This document shows, piece after piece, positions 15,267 to 23,827 of a stretch of DNA of 64,000 nt. The stretch comes from Streptomyces jeddahensis (GTDB taxonomy: Bacteria; Actinomycetota; Actinomycetes; Streptomycetales; Streptomycetaceae). The notes beneath the pieces are model-generated. The model was not told the DNA's origin. It did not search any database and saw only the letters and a program-made list of their open reading frames with translations. Within the stretch, counting starts at the first letter, position 1; each line of letters begins with the position of its first letter. The DNA is taken from NCBI RefSeq assembly GCF_001642995.1, contig NZ_LOHS01000116.1, positions 1 to 64,000 of the forward strand, in the 5' to 3' direction. Both the position numbers and the translations under genes were made by a program.

Positions 15267-16862
15267 TTGACACGGACGCCACGTCCGAGACGAGCAGCTG
15301 TGCTCGGCTCCGCCGGCACGCTGGTAGCGGCAACGCTGATGGCCGGAGCCATCGCGGCCCCTTCGGCCAGCGCGGACACCCGCACCGGCCAGGACCGCGA
15401 GGCGCGCGGCGCGGCCATCGCAGCCGCCCGCGCGGCCGAGGCGGGCATCGACTGGGCGGACTGCCCGGCCGACTGGGGCCTCGAGAAGCCCATCCAGTGC
15501 GGCTGGGTCAGCGTCCCCCTCGACTACGCGAAGCCGTACGGAAAGCAGATCAAGCTCGCCGTCGACCGCATCGGGAACACCGGCACCAAGGAGGAGCGCC
15601 AGGGCGCGCTCATCTACAACCCGGGCGGCCCCGGCGGCTCCGGTCTGCGCTTCCCGCGCCGCGTCGTCACCAAGAGCCCGCTGTGGGAGAAGACCGCGAA
15701 GGCGTACGACTTCGTCGGCTTCGACCCGCGCGGTGTCGGCCACTCGGCGCCGATCTCGTGCATCGACCCGCAGGAGTTCGTGAAGGCCCCCAAGGCCGAC
15801 CCTGTGCCGGACAGCGAAGCCGACAAGCTCGCCCAGCGCAAGCTCGCCGCCGAGTACGCGGACGGCTGCGCCGAGCGCAGCGGCGAGATGCTGCCGCACA
15901 TGACGACGCCGAACACCGCCCGCGACCTGGACGTCATCCGGGCCGCGCTCGGCGAGAAGAAGCTCAACTACCTGGGCGTCTCCTACGGCACCTATCTGGG
16001 AGCCGTCTACGGCACGCTCTTCCCGGGCCACGTCCGCCGCATGGTTCTCGACAGCGTCGTCAACCCGTCGCGCGAGAAGATCTGGTACCAGGCCAACCTC
16101 GACCAGGACGTCGCGTTCGAGGGCCGCTGGAAGGACTGGCAGGACTGGGTCGCCGAGAACGACGCGACCTTCCACCTCGGCTCCACCCGGGAAGAGGTGC
16201 AGGCCAAGTGGCTGGAGCTGCGCGCCACGGCCAAGAAAAGCCCGATCGGCGGCGTCGTCGGCCCGGCCGAGCTCATCTCCTTCTTCCAGAGCGCGCCGTA
16301 CTACGACTCCGCGTGGGTGCCGACCGCCCAGGTGTGGAGCGAGTACGTCGCCGGTGACACGCAGGCACTCGTCGACGCGGCGGCACCCGACCTGTCCGAC
16401 ACCGCGGGCAATGCCGCGTCCGAGAACGGCAACGCCGTCTACACCGCCGTCGAGTGCGCCGACGCCAAGTGGCCCACGAACTGGAAGACCTGGGACCGCG
16501 ACAACACCCGGCTCCACCAGGACTATCCGTTCATGACATGGGCCAACGCCTGGATGAACCTGCCGTGCGCCACCTGGCCCGTGAAGCAGCAGACCCCGCT
16601 GAACGTCAAGACGGGCAAGGGGCTTCCGGCCGTCCTGATCGTGCAGTCCACGCGTGACGCGGCCACCCCCTACGAGGGCGCCGTCGAGCTGCACAAGCGC
16701 TTCACGGGCTCCCGGCTGATCACCGAGAAGGACGCGGGCTCGCACGGTGTGACCAACCTGGTCAACCCGTGCATCAACGAGCGCGTCGACACCTATCTGC
16801 TCACCGGCGGGACGGACAGCAGCGACGTGACGTGCGCTCCGCACGCCACGCCCAAGCCCTAG
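15267..16862 (+). CDS. tap: Secreted tripeptidyl aminopeptidase (S33 family)
   Basis: 531-residue alpha/beta hydrolase that removes tripeptides from free N-termini of extracellular proteins. Signal peptide at residues about 8-36 (AAVLGSAGTLVAATLMAGA). Catalytic triad Ser239 (GVSYGTYLG), Asp464 (STRDAATPYEG) and His493 (GSHGV); the C-terminal TAP domain is complete. I chose the TTG at 15267 because GGGAGG lies six bases upstream; a GTG at 15249 is possible but has a poor ribosome site. Monocistronic, followed by a strong hairpin. Confidence 0.9.
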   Translation: MTRTPRPRRAAVLGSAGTLVAATLMAGAIAAPSASADTRTGQDREARGAAIAAARAAEAGIDWADCPADWGLEKPIQCGWVSVPLDYAKPYGKQIKLAVDRIGNTGTKEERQGALIYNPGGPGGSGLRFPRRVVTKSPLWEKTAKAYDFVGFDPRGVGHSAPISCIDPQEFVKAPKADPVPDSEADKLAQRKLAAEYADGCAERSGEMLPHMTTPNTARDLDVIRAALGEKKLNYLGVSYGTYLGAVYGTLFPGHVRRMVLDSVVNPSREKIWYQANLDQDVAFEGRWKDWQDWVAENDATFHLGSTREEVQAKWLELRATAKKSPIGGVVGPAELISFFQSAPYYDSAWVPTAQVWSEYVAGDTQALVDAAAPDLSDTAGNAASENGNAVYTAVECADAKWPTNWKTWDRDNTRLHQDYPFMTWANAWMNLPCATWPVKQQTPLNVKTGKGLPAVLIVQSTRDAATPYEGAVELHKRFTGSRLITEKDAGSHGVTNLVNPCINERVDTYLLTGGTDSSDVTCAPHATPKP

Positions 16863-16892
16863 CCCCAGCCGAACGGTCCGCGAGAGACACAC

Positions 16893-16934
16893 GGGCGCGG
16901 GGGAGGGGCGGTTCGCCGCTCGTCCCCCGCGCCC
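16893..16934. terminator. Bidirectional terminator, tap / plsC
   Basis: GGGCGCGGGGGA (16893-16904) pairs perfectly with TCCCCCGCGCCC (16923-16934), 12 base pairs, between two convergent genes. Confidence 0.75.
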
Positions 16935-16951
16935 TCGCGTCATCGACTCCG

Positions 16952-17737
16952 TCAACTGAGCGGCATACGCGGGAACTTCCTGCCCTCAGAGCTCTTCCTG
17001 CCTTCAGAGGCTTTCCTGCCTTCCGGACCTTTCGCGTCCTGCTTCGCCTTCTCAGCCTTCTCAGCCTCTTCGGCCTTGGCCACGGCCGCGTACTTGTCGA
17101 CGTACTCCTGACCGGACAGGCCGAGGATCGCGTACATGATCTCGTCCGTCACGGCACGCAGGATCGCCTTCTCGTTCTCCATGCCGATGTAGCGGGAGAA
17201 GTCCAGCGGCTCGCCGAAACGAATCGTCACAGGGTGGATGCTCGGCACCACCTGGCCGGGCGGCTGCGCCTCGAACGTGCCGATCATCGCGCACGGGATC
17301 ACCGGCACCCGCGCCTTCAGGGCCATCGCGGCGACCCCGACCTTGCCCTTGTACAGCCGGCCGTCGTGCGAGCGGGTGCCCTCCGGGTAGATGCCGAGCA
17401 GCTCGCCCTTGCCGAGCACCCCGAGGCCCTCGCGGATCGCGGCCTGGCCGGCCTCCCGGCCGGAGCGGTCCACCGGGATCTGCCCGGCGCTGCGGAAGAA
17501 CGCCGCGGTCAGTCGCCCCTTGATGCCGGGCCCGGTGAAGTACTCGGCTTTCGCGAGGAAGGTGATGCGTCGTTTGAGGATGGCGGGCATCAGAAAGTGG
17601 TCCGAGAACGACAGATGGTTCCCCGCGATGATCGCCGCGCCCGATGCCGGCACATGCTCGAGCCCCTCGATCCGGGGGCGGAACAACAGCCGCAGCAGAG
17701 GCCCCAGAAGGACGTACTTGAGGACGTAGTAGAACAC
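16952..17737 (-). CDS. 1-acyl-glycerol-3-phosphate acyltransferase (PlsC family)
   Basis: 261-residue membrane-associated acyltransferase making phosphatidate, or an analogue, in phospholipid synthesis. The catalytic HxxxxD is His41-Asp46 (GNHLSFSD) and the substrate-binding YPEGTRS motif is near residue 118. An N-terminal hydrophobic stretch would anchor it. The C-terminal 45 residues are lysine/glutamate-rich, with three near-repeats (EGRKASEGRKSSEGRK), an odd charged tail. GTG start at 17737 with GAGGAG upstream. PlsC and related acyltransferases cannot be separated by sequence alone. Confidence 0.88.
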   Translation of the reverse strand: MFYYVLKYVLLGPLLRLLFRPRIEGLEHVPASGAAIIAGNHLSFSDHFLMPAILKRRITFLAKAEYFTGPGIKGRLTAAFFRSAGQIPVDRSGREAGQAAIREGLGVLGKGELLGIYPEGTRSHDGRLYKGKVGVAAMALKARVPVIPCAMIGTFEAQPPGQVVPSIHPVTIRFGEPLDFSRYIGMENEKAILRAVTDEIMYAILGLSGQEYVDKYAAVAKAEEAEKAEKAKQDAKGPEGRKASEGRKSSEGRKFPRMPLS

Positions 17738-18026
17738 GGGGTGGCTCCTCGGTCGGCGAGATCGGTTCCAGGACCACGTTGCGCCAGGTCAAAGCACATC
17801 TGGAGAGAGTTCGGGACAAGTGCGAGTGTAGTCAGGTGCGACCTTCTCTGGTCAGACCGATGCTGACACTTTGCTGACCTTTGTGATGGTGCGTCAGGTC
17901 GGTGGAGCGGGGTAGCGCCCTCCCGGCTGGCTGACCCGATCGCCGGTGCAGCCGCTCGTTTTCGACGGAGACGGTTGAGGTGTAATTCCGTTGCGGGGGC
18001 ACCTACTTCTCCGATCGAATGCCTCC

Positions 18027-18794
18027 ATGACTGCTCATGACGGCCGTGCGAACCATGTGGAGCAGAACCGGCGCTATTGGGATAATGAGGCGGCTGCGTG
18101 GCACGGGCCGCTCGCCCGCGATCACTGGTCACAGGCGGAACCGCGCTGGGGCTTATGGGCCACCCCTGAGTCCCGGGTCTCCCTGCTTCCCGATGGCATA
18201 GCCGGGATGCGCACCATTGAGCTGGGCTGTGGTACTGCCTACGTTTCAGCTTGGCTGGCCAGAGCAGGGGCCCACCCGATCGGTATCGACCTCTCGGAGA
18301 AGCAGCTCGCCACTGCTCGCGCGATGCAGGCGGAGTTCGGCATCGACTTCCCCCTCGTCCTGGGCAAGGCTGAGAAGGTGCCCTACGACGACAACACGTT
18401 CGACTTGGCGATCAGCGAGTATGGCGCCTCGTTGTGGTGCGACCCCTATCAGTGGATCCCGGAGGCGGCCCGGCTTCTCGTTCCTGGGGGCCATCTGGTG
18501 TTCATGCGCTACTCACCGCTGTTCGCGCTCTGCGTACCGCCCGAGGGGCCAGTATCCAACACTCTCTCCCGCGGACAGTTCGGCCTGACTCAGCTGGACT
18601 GGGGGAATCACGTGGAGTTCGTCCTGCCGCATGGCGAGATGCTTCGTCTGCTTCGGTCCTGCGGCTTCGTCGTGGAAGACCTGATTGAAATCCAGGCACC
18701 CCAGCCCACAAACCGGGACTACGCCGAAGTTCCTGCCGACTGGGCCCGGCAATGGCCCAGCGAAGAGGTCTGGAAGGCCCGGCTGGCGGGGTGA
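18027..18794 (+). CDS. Class I SAM-dependent methyltransferase, TTA codon
   Basis: 255 residues with SAM motif I ELGCGTAYVSAWLARAG, the motif II acidic residue in GIDLSEKQLA and the post-II region VPYDDNTFDLAIS, so a Rossmann-fold methyltransferase of unknown substrate. Codon 43 is TTA (18153-18155), which in Streptomyces makes translation depend on the bldA tRNA. Base composition is visibly less G+C-rich than the neighbours, suggesting later acquisition. The ATG at 18027 lacks a clear ribosome site. Convergent with the TetR gene; no pathway context. Confidence 0.8.
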   Translation: MTAHDGRANHVEQNRRYWDNEAAAWHGPLARDHWSQAEPRWGLWATPESRVSLLPDGIAGMRTIELGCGTAYVSAWLARAGAHPIGIDLSEKQLATARAMQAEFGIDFPLVLGKAEKVPYDDNTFDLAISEYGASLWCDPYQWIPEAARLLVPGGHLVFMRYSPLFALCVPPEGPVSNTLSRGQFGLTQLDWGNHVEFVLPHGEMLRLLRSCGFVVEDLIEIQAPQPTNRDYAEVPADWARQWPSEEVWKARLAG

Positions 18795-18869
18795 CAGGCC
18801 TCTTTAACGGTGCGGGTTACGTCGGGTCGTGACCGATGGCGTGGGCCGCGCTATGCGGGGGGAAAAATG

Positions 18870-19439
18870 TCAGCGCATGCCTGCCGCATCGAGCAGGGTG
18901 GCCACCGTGGGCGCGATGAGCCCGGCCAGGGTGTCGGCCTGGATCCCCGCGCGGGCGCTGGCGCCGTCGAAGACCAGGCTGAGTTGCCGGGCCAGCAGGT
19001 CGGGATCGCTCGCGCCACCCTGTTCGGCCTCGGAACGGAAAAACGCCGTCAGGTTCGCCTTGATCTGGTGAGCCACCCGGCTGGCAGGGTGGCTCTGATC
19101 CTTGAGCTCGATCTGAACAGCCAGGTACCGGCAGCCTCGGAACTCGGGCGCAACTGACTGCAACTCCACCTGCTCGAAGACGTGCAGGATTCGCTCGCGG
19201 GGTGAACGGTCATCGTCCGCCGCGGGCAGGAGCGTCGCCACGAAGGCGGAGGCGCGCTCCTCCAGGCTCGCTGCCAGCAGTTCGTCCTTGCTCTCGAACA
19301 GCTGGTACAGGGAGCGCTTCGACACCCCCGCCGCCTTGCACAGCGCCTCGACGCCGATGCCGACACCGTCTCGATAGGTGAGCGTGGCCGCCGCCTCCAG
19401 CAGCCGCTCTCTGGGGCTTGGCTTCACTTCGGTGGTCAT
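18870..19439 (-). CDS. TetR/AcrR-family regulator
   Basis: 189-residue repressor. The N-terminal helix-turn-helix (residues about 8-55) includes GVGIGVEALCKAAGVSKRSLYQLFESKDELL; the C-terminal ligand domain resembles the TetR_C subgroup with conserved FRGCRYLA. The ligand is unknown. A perfect 14-bp palindrome 33 bases upstream is its likely autoregulatory operator. No divergent target gene starts nearby, so the original target may have been lost. Confidence 0.88.
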   Translation of the reverse strand: MTTEVKPSPRERLLEAAATLTYRDGVGIGVEALCKAAGVSKRSLYQLFESKDELLAASLEERASAFVATLLPAADDDRSPRERILHVFEQVELQSVAPEFRGCRYLAVQIELKDQSHPASRVAHQIKANLTAFFRSEAEQGGASDPDLLARQLSLVFDGASARAGIQADTLAGLIAPTVATLLDAAGMR

Positions 19440-19471
19440 GCTGCGAGGTTAACTCGATTCAGACCAAATGA

Positions 19472-19485
19472 AAACCGATCGGTTT
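19472..19485. promoter_or_regulatory. TetR operator (perfect palindrome)
   Basis: AAACCGATCGGTTT is self-complementary over all 14 bases and sits 33 bases upstream of the TetR start codon. The ACCGnnCGGT core is typical of TetR-family sites. It probably mediates autorepression. Confidence 0.7.
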
Positions 19486-19856
19486 CCAGCGTGTGCCGGG
19501 GCGAGGTCCGGCGCCGCGTACGGCCGAGCGGACGTCTGAAGGCCGCACAGAGGCTCGGCGACGGCCCTGAGGGAAGGCCTTGCGGTCGTACCAGCCCGTC
19601 ACGCCGAAGCCGAACAGCGCGGCAGCCATGAGGCCGACGGCCATCATCACCCAGCCCCGGGAGGCCAGGGATGACAGGACAGGAGGCTGCCGCAGACGCC
19701 CGCCGGAGCCGCCATTCGGCGTAGACGAGGTGCTCGCCCGGGCGACAGGCCCGGCGTGTTCCCTTGGCCCGGGCGGGGACGGGCTGTGCTCTTGGCCTCC
19801 TGCAGAACGCCGAAACCTGTGACGGCCCCGTGCCCTCGCAACCCCAGGAGGTCCTC
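19486..19856. other. Gene-poor interval upstream of the SSI gene
   Basis: About 370 bases between the TetR operator and the SSI start. A leftward frame from 19650 begins with a plausible membrane segment but decays into basic, low-complexity sequence, so I do not call it. The SSI promoter should be in the last 100 bases. Confidence 0.4.
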
Positions 19857-20264
19857 ATGCGCCCCCTCGCCATCGCTGCCACGGCCCTGATCGCGCTCGC
19901 GTCGGCCGCTCCTGCCACGGCAGCCCCCGTGCCGGGCCCCGGCACGCCCCCCAAGGCGCAGAGCCGCCTGTTCCTGAGCGTCTCCGGGGACAGCGACACC
20001 TGGATCCGCGGGGTGCTGCTGCGCTGTGCGCCCAGAGTGGTGGCGGGTCATCACCCGTACGGGGCCCAGGCCTGTGCCGCTCTTGACGCCGCGAAAGGCG
20101 ACCTCGGTGCGCTGCCCGTCGAGAGGCGCATCTGCACCCATCGGTACTCGCCGGTCACCGTGTCGGCCACCGGCGTCTACCAGGGCCGTGTCCTGACCTG
20201 GAAGAAGACGTTCCCCAACGCGTGTGCGATGGAAGCCGCAACCGGGTACGTCTTCCGCTTCTGA
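19857..20264 (+). CDS. SSI-family protease inhibitor with histidine at P1
   Basis: 135-residue secreted Streptomyces subtilisin-inhibitor-like protein. Signal peptide at residues 1-25 (LAIAATALIALASAAPATA). Family marks are four cysteines and the C-terminal run GVYQGRVLTWKKTFPNAC ending VFRF. Aligning by eye with SSI, where the reactive loop is CPMVYDP and P1 is Met73, gives CTHRYSP here, so P1 would be His and P1' Arg. Met or Lys is usual at P1. The ATG at 19857 has AGGAGG upstream. Targets could be subtilisin- or trypsin-like exoproteases, or transglutaminase-activating proteases. Confidence 0.88.
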   Translation: MRPLAIAATALIALASAAPATAAPVPGPGTPPKAQSRLFLSVSGDSDTWIRGVLLRCAPRVVAGHHPYGAQACAALDAAKGDLGALPVERRICTHRYSPVTVSATGVYQGRVLTWKKTFPNACAMEAATGYVFRF

Positions 20265-20367
20265 GGTACCGGCCCCGGCCCCCTGCCGCCGCTCCCGGGG
20301 CAGGGCCTTACGTACCGCCGCGCAGCACCCGGCGTCCGTCGGGTGCTGCCGCGACATGCGGCGTCCG

Positions 20368-20526
20368 TCAGGTGCTGCGCGACACCGCCATCGCCAAGGT
20401 GATCAGGCCGATCACGACCCAGCCGAACCACAGCCAGCCGCTGCTTCCCAGCGCCACCGTGTAGGCCGTCACGACGACCAGACCTCCGACGGTGAGCACC
20501 CCCATGACCTTCGTGGAACCGGGCAT
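20368..20526 (-). CDS. Small two-helix membrane protein
   Basis: A 52-residue protein almost entirely made of two transmembrane segments (VMGVLTVGGLVVVTAYTVAL, then WLWFGWVVIGLITLAMAV) with a short charged end. The ribosome site GAGGAGGG before the ATG at 20526 is excellent, which supports translation. No family recognised. Same orientation as ctaG, 204 bases downstream of it, so possibly co-transcribed. Confidence 0.6.
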   Translation of the reverse strand: MPGSTKVMGVLTVGGLVVVTAYTVALGSSGWLWFGWVVIGLITLAMAVSRST

Positions 20527-20730
20527 CGCAACACCCTCCTCGTGGCGGGCCCGCCGCGCGGGCCGTGGCCTTGCGCCATCCTCGCCCGGCCGGGCGCTGT
20601 CCGCCAGGGTCGGCCGGTTCAACGGTCCTTCCCCTCCATAGTGCCGGTGTCGCGCCGCAGGTGGACCCATCGCGGCACACGTGCCGCAGGGAGAAGGCGC
20701 CGCGAGGAGCAGGGCCGGGGCCGGAGGGCG

Positions 20731-21681
20731 TCAGCGGCCGCGTGCGTTGAGGGACGCCAGATAGGCGTTGTACTCCTCGAGCTCCTTGTCGCCGTCGCGG
20801 TCCGCGGCGCGGTCCTTGCGGCGCGCCTGCCGCTCCTCGGAGCGCTGCCACTGGAACAGCAGCGCGATCAGCACGAGGACGGACGGAATCTCACTGAACG
20901 CCCATGCGATGCCGCCCGCCCAGGTCTGGTCGCTGAGCGCGTCGATCCCCAGCGAGGCGGGCGGGTTCTCGTATGTGGAGATCATCGGCGTGGACGCCAT
21001 CATCAGTGCGATGCCGAAGAACGCGTGGAACGGCATGCCCGCGAACAGCTCCAGCATGCGCATCACATAGCCCGGACGGTGCGGCCCCGGATCGACGCCC
21101 ATGATCGGCCAGAAGAACACCAGGCCGACCATGAGGAAGTGGACCATCATCGCGATGTGCCCCGGCTTGGAGCCCATCAGGAAGTCGAAGATCGGCGTGA
21201 AGTACAGCGCGTACAGGCTCGCGATGAACAGCGGGATCGTGAACGCCGGGTGCGTGATGATCCGCATGTACCGGCTGTGCAGCAGCATCAGCAGCAGCTC
21301 GCGCGGGCCCTTGCTGCCGCGTGCCGCGACCGGCAGGGCCCGCAGTGCCAGCGTGATCGGCGCACCCAGGAGCAGCAGGATCGGCGACAGCATGCTGATC
21401 ACCATGTGCTGCACCATGTGGGCGCTGAACATGACCATGCCGTAGTCATTGAGCCTGGTGCACGTCATGAGCATCATGCTCAGCACACCGACGGTGAAGG
21501 CCACGGTCCGGCCGGCCGGCCAGCCGTCACCGCGCCGTACGAGGCGCAGCGCCCCCCAGCCGTACAGGGCCAGCGCCACCAGGCAGCCGATGAGGAAGAA
21601 CGGGTCCGCGGACCACTCGAGGGCTCTCGCCAGCGTGAACGGCGGCAGATCCATCGTCATGCCGTGCCCGCTGTGATCCAT
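20731..21681 (-). CDS. ctaG: CtaG-type cytochrome c oxidase assembly protein
   Basis: 316-residue multi-pass membrane protein of the caa3/CtaG family, thought to help insert copper into cytochrome c oxidase. About seven hydrophobic segments; conserved HMVQHMVISMLSPILLLLG and PLFIASLYALYFTP regions; Met/His-rich N-terminus (MDHSGHGMTM) that may bind copper; a charged cytosolic C-terminal tail. The ATG at 21681 is chosen because the His/Met-rich start and first membrane helix follow at once. Separated from pfkA by a strong terminator. Confidence 0.88.
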   Translation of the reverse strand: MDHSGHGMTMDLPPFTLARALEWSADPFFLIGCLVALALYGWGALRLVRRGDGWPAGRTVAFTVGVLSMMLMTCTRLNDYGMVMFSAHMVQHMVISMLSPILLLLGAPITLALRALPVAARGSKGPRELLLMLLHSRYMRIITHPAFTIPLFIASLYALYFTPIFDFLMGSKPGHIAMMVHFLMVGLVFFWPIMGVDPGPHRPGYVMRMLELFAGMPFHAFFGIALMMASTPMISTYENPPASLGIDALSDQTWAGGIAWAFSEIPSVLVLIALLFQWQRSEERQARRKDRAADRDGDKELEEYNAYLASLNARGR

Positions 21682-21767
21682 GCACCGGCTCCTGATTCGT
21701 GGGGGCCTCCCAGGTCCGTGCAGGCACCAGGGGAGGGGTTTTGCGCTGTCTGTCCGCACCAGAGTAG

Positions 21768-21803
21768 AACTGCCCCCGGCCGTCTCCACGGCCGGGGGCA
21801 GTT
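21768..21803. terminator. Strong terminator downstream of pfkA
   Basis: AACTGCCCCCGGCCGT (21768-21783) pairs perfectly with ACGGCCGGGGGCAGTT (21788-21803): 16 base pairs with a four-base loop, TT at the right end and AA at the left. Located 45 bases after the leftward pfkA stop. Confidence 0.85.
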
Positions 21804-21847
21804 CCCCGAATGTACGGGGGTGTCGTACGGGACGTGTCCCTGGTGTG

Positions 21848-22873
21848 CTACAGCACGCACTCCGCCTCGTCGTACCGGTGCGGCGGGACGGTCTTGAGCG
21901 TCTCCACCGCCTCGGCGAGGGACACCATCGTGATGTCGGTCCCGCGCAGCGCCGTCATCATGCCGAACTCGCCGCGGTGCACCGCCTCTACCGCGTGCCA
22001 GCCGAAGCGGGTGGCCAGGACGCGGTCGTACGCGGTGGGGGTGCCGCCGCGCTGGACGTGGCCCAGGATCACCGGGCGGGCCTCCTTGCCGAGGCGCTCC
22101 TCCAGCTCGATGGAGAGCTGCCGGGCGATGCCCGCGAACCGCTCGTGGCCGTAGATGTCCTTGCCGCCCTCGTCGAACTCCATGCTGCCCGGGCGCGGCT
22201 TGGCGCCCTCGGCGGCGACGACGATGGCGAACCGCTTGCCCGCGGAGAACCGCTCGCCGACCTTCTGCGTCAGCTCCTCGATGTCGAAGGGCCGCTCCGG
22301 CACGACGATGGCGTGCGCACCGGCCGCCATGCCCGAGTTCAGGGCGATCCAGCCGGTGTGCCGGCCCATGACCTCGACGATCAGGACCCGCTGGTGGGAC
22401 TCGGCGGTGGTCTTGAGCCGGTCCAGCGCCTCGGTGGCGACCCCCACGGCGGTGTCGAAGCCGAAGGTGACGTCCGTGGCGGCGATGTCGTTGTCGATGG
22501 TCTTCGGCACGCCGACGATGGGCAGGCCGTTGTCCGAAAGGAGCCGGGCCGCCTTCAGCGTGCCCTCGCCGCCGATCGGGATGATCGCGTCAAGACCCAG
22601 CTCCGCGACATGGCCCTTCGCCCGCTCCACGCCGTCGCGCAGATGCTCGGGGCGCACACGGGACGAGCCGAGGATCGTGCCGCCGCGGGCCAGGATGCCG
22701 CTGACCGCGTCCAGGTCCAGCTTGAGGTAGTCGCACTCGAGCAGGCCCTTCCAGCCGTCGCGGAAGCCGATGACCTCGTCGCCGTGGTCGACGACGGCAC
22801 GGTGCACGACGGACCTGATGACGGCGTTCAGACCGGGGCAGTCGCCGCCGGAGGTGAGGACACCAATGCGCAT
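21848..22873 (-). CDS. pfkA: ATP-dependent 6-phosphofructokinase
   Basis: 341 residues; phosphorylates fructose 6-phosphate in glycolysis. N-terminal GVLTSGGDCPGLNAVIR, GGEGTLKA, catalytic PKTIDND, MGRHTGWIA and HVQRGGTPTAYDR are all present. The glycine of GGEG at the phosphoryl-donor position predicts ATP, although the lysine of PKTIDND is otherwise seen in PPi-dependent enzymes. This Gly/Lys mix is known for the actinomycete group III ATP enzymes. Monocistronic. Confidence 0.94.
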   Translation of the reverse strand: MRIGVLTSGGDCPGLNAVIRSVVHRAVVDHGDEVIGFRDGWKGLLECDYLKLDLDAVSGILARGGTILGSSRVRPEHLRDGVERAKGHVAELGLDAIIPIGGEGTLKAARLLSDNGLPIVGVPKTIDNDIAATDVTFGFDTAVGVATEALDRLKTTAESHQRVLIVEVMGRHTGWIALNSGMAAGAHAIVVPERPFDIEELTQKVGERFSAGKRFAIVVAAEGAKPRPGSMEFDEGGKDIYGHERFAGIARQLSIELEERLGKEARPVILGHVQRGGTPTAYDRVLATRFGWHAVEAVHRGEFGMMTALRGTDITMVSLAEAVETLKTVPPHRYDEAECVL

Positions 22874-23003
22874 TTGCCCGAAATACCTTTACTACGTGGG
22901 CCGAGGACCGGACCACGTTGTCCGGCTGTGTCCCCGCCACCCTACCGGCGGAAGGGGGTGCGGCCGAACCGTGCGTCCGACTGCTGGACGGCCCTGCACA
23001 AGT

Positions 23004-23036
23004 GAGCGGACAGCCCGTCAGGCGGGCTGTCCGCTC
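23004..23036. terminator. Terminator downstream of gatD
   Basis: GAGCGGACAGCCCG (23004-23017) pairs perfectly with CGGGCTGTCCGCTC (23023-23036), 14 base pairs around a TCAGG loop, 40 bases beyond the leftward gatD stop. Confidence 0.8.
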
Positions 23037-23075
23037 CATGTCCGCGGCGCATCGTGCCGCCGTACCGAAGGCCCG

Positions 23076-23804
23076 TCAGGCGGGCTGCTGAGCGGCCGCG
23101 ATGCGCTCGGCGCGCAGCGCCTCGTACCACCGGTCGTCGACCGGCGGCAGCGCGTTCACGTCCAGTGCGAGCTTCAGCAGCAGGTCGGCGATCTGCGGGT
23201 TGCGGGCCAGCACCGGGCCGTGCATGTACGTGCCGAAGACGGTGTCGTTGTACGCGCCCTCGCTGCCGTCGCCCGTGCCGTTGCCGTTGCCGAGCCGGAC
23301 CTGCGCGAACGGCCGTGCCGTCGGGCCGAGATGCGTGATGCCCTGGTGGTTCTCGAACCCGGTCAGCTGCGGCAGGCCGAGCCGCGGGTCGATGTCGGCC
23401 AGTACGTCGCCGACGCACCGCGCGCCCTCGCCGCGGGTCGACACGACGTCGAGCAGGCCGAGACCGGGCTCACGTTCGCCGAGGTCGTTGATGAACTCGT
23501 GGCCGAGGATCTGGTACCCGGCGCACACCGAGAAGACGATCGCGCCGTTGCCGACCGCGCGGTGCAGGCCGCCGTCGCGGCGCAGCCGCTCGGCCGCGAG
23601 CCGCTGTGGCCGGTCCTCGCCGCCGCCGATGAGGTAGATATCCCCGGAGGTAGGGATCGGCTGGTCGCTGCGTACGTCGATGCGGGTCACGTCCAGGCCG
23701 CGCTGCCGGGCCCGGCGCTCCACGACGAGTGCGTTGCCCTGGTCGCCGTAGGTGCTGAGCAGGTCCGGGTAGACCCACACCAGACGCAGGCTGTTGTCGC
23801 TCAT
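23076..23804 (-). CDS. gatD: Lipid II isoglutaminyl synthase, glutaminase subunit GatD
   Basis: 242-residue class I glutamine amidotransferase. With MurT it amidates the D-glutamate of lipid II, supplying ammonia from glutamine. The nucleophile is Cys94 (FSVCAGYQ) and the catalytic His195 is in TYMHGPV; Cys94 has the same number as in S. aureus GatD. An oxyanion-type GGGEDRPQ motif is near residue 60. Lies 23 bases downstream of murT in one operon. Confidence 0.95.
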   Translation of the reverse strand: MSDNSLRLVWVYPDLLSTYGDQGNALVVERRARQRGLDVTRIDVRSDQPIPTSGDIYLIGGGEDRPQRLAAERLRRDGGLHRAVGNGAIVFSVCAGYQILGHEFINDLGEREPGLGLLDVVSTRGEGARCVGDVLADIDPRLGLPQLTGFENHQGITHLGPTARPFAQVRLGNGNGTGDGSEGAYNDTVFGTYMHGPVLARNPQIADLLLKLALDVNALPPVDDRWYEALRAERIAAAQQPA

Positions 23805-23827
23805 GCTCAATTCGTCCTTACCCGGGG

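Noticed and set aside
19459..19650. Leftward frame starting with a membrane-like segment (MMMAVGLMAAALFGFGVTG)
   Set aside because: After about 30 residues it turns into basic low-complexity sequence that runs across the TetR operator; no family and a weak ribosome site.
21848..22873. PPi-dependent phosphofructokinase, because of PKTIDND
   Set aside because: The phosphoryl-donor position is glycine (GGEG), which fits ATP; actinomycete ATP enzymes are known to carry the lysine as well.
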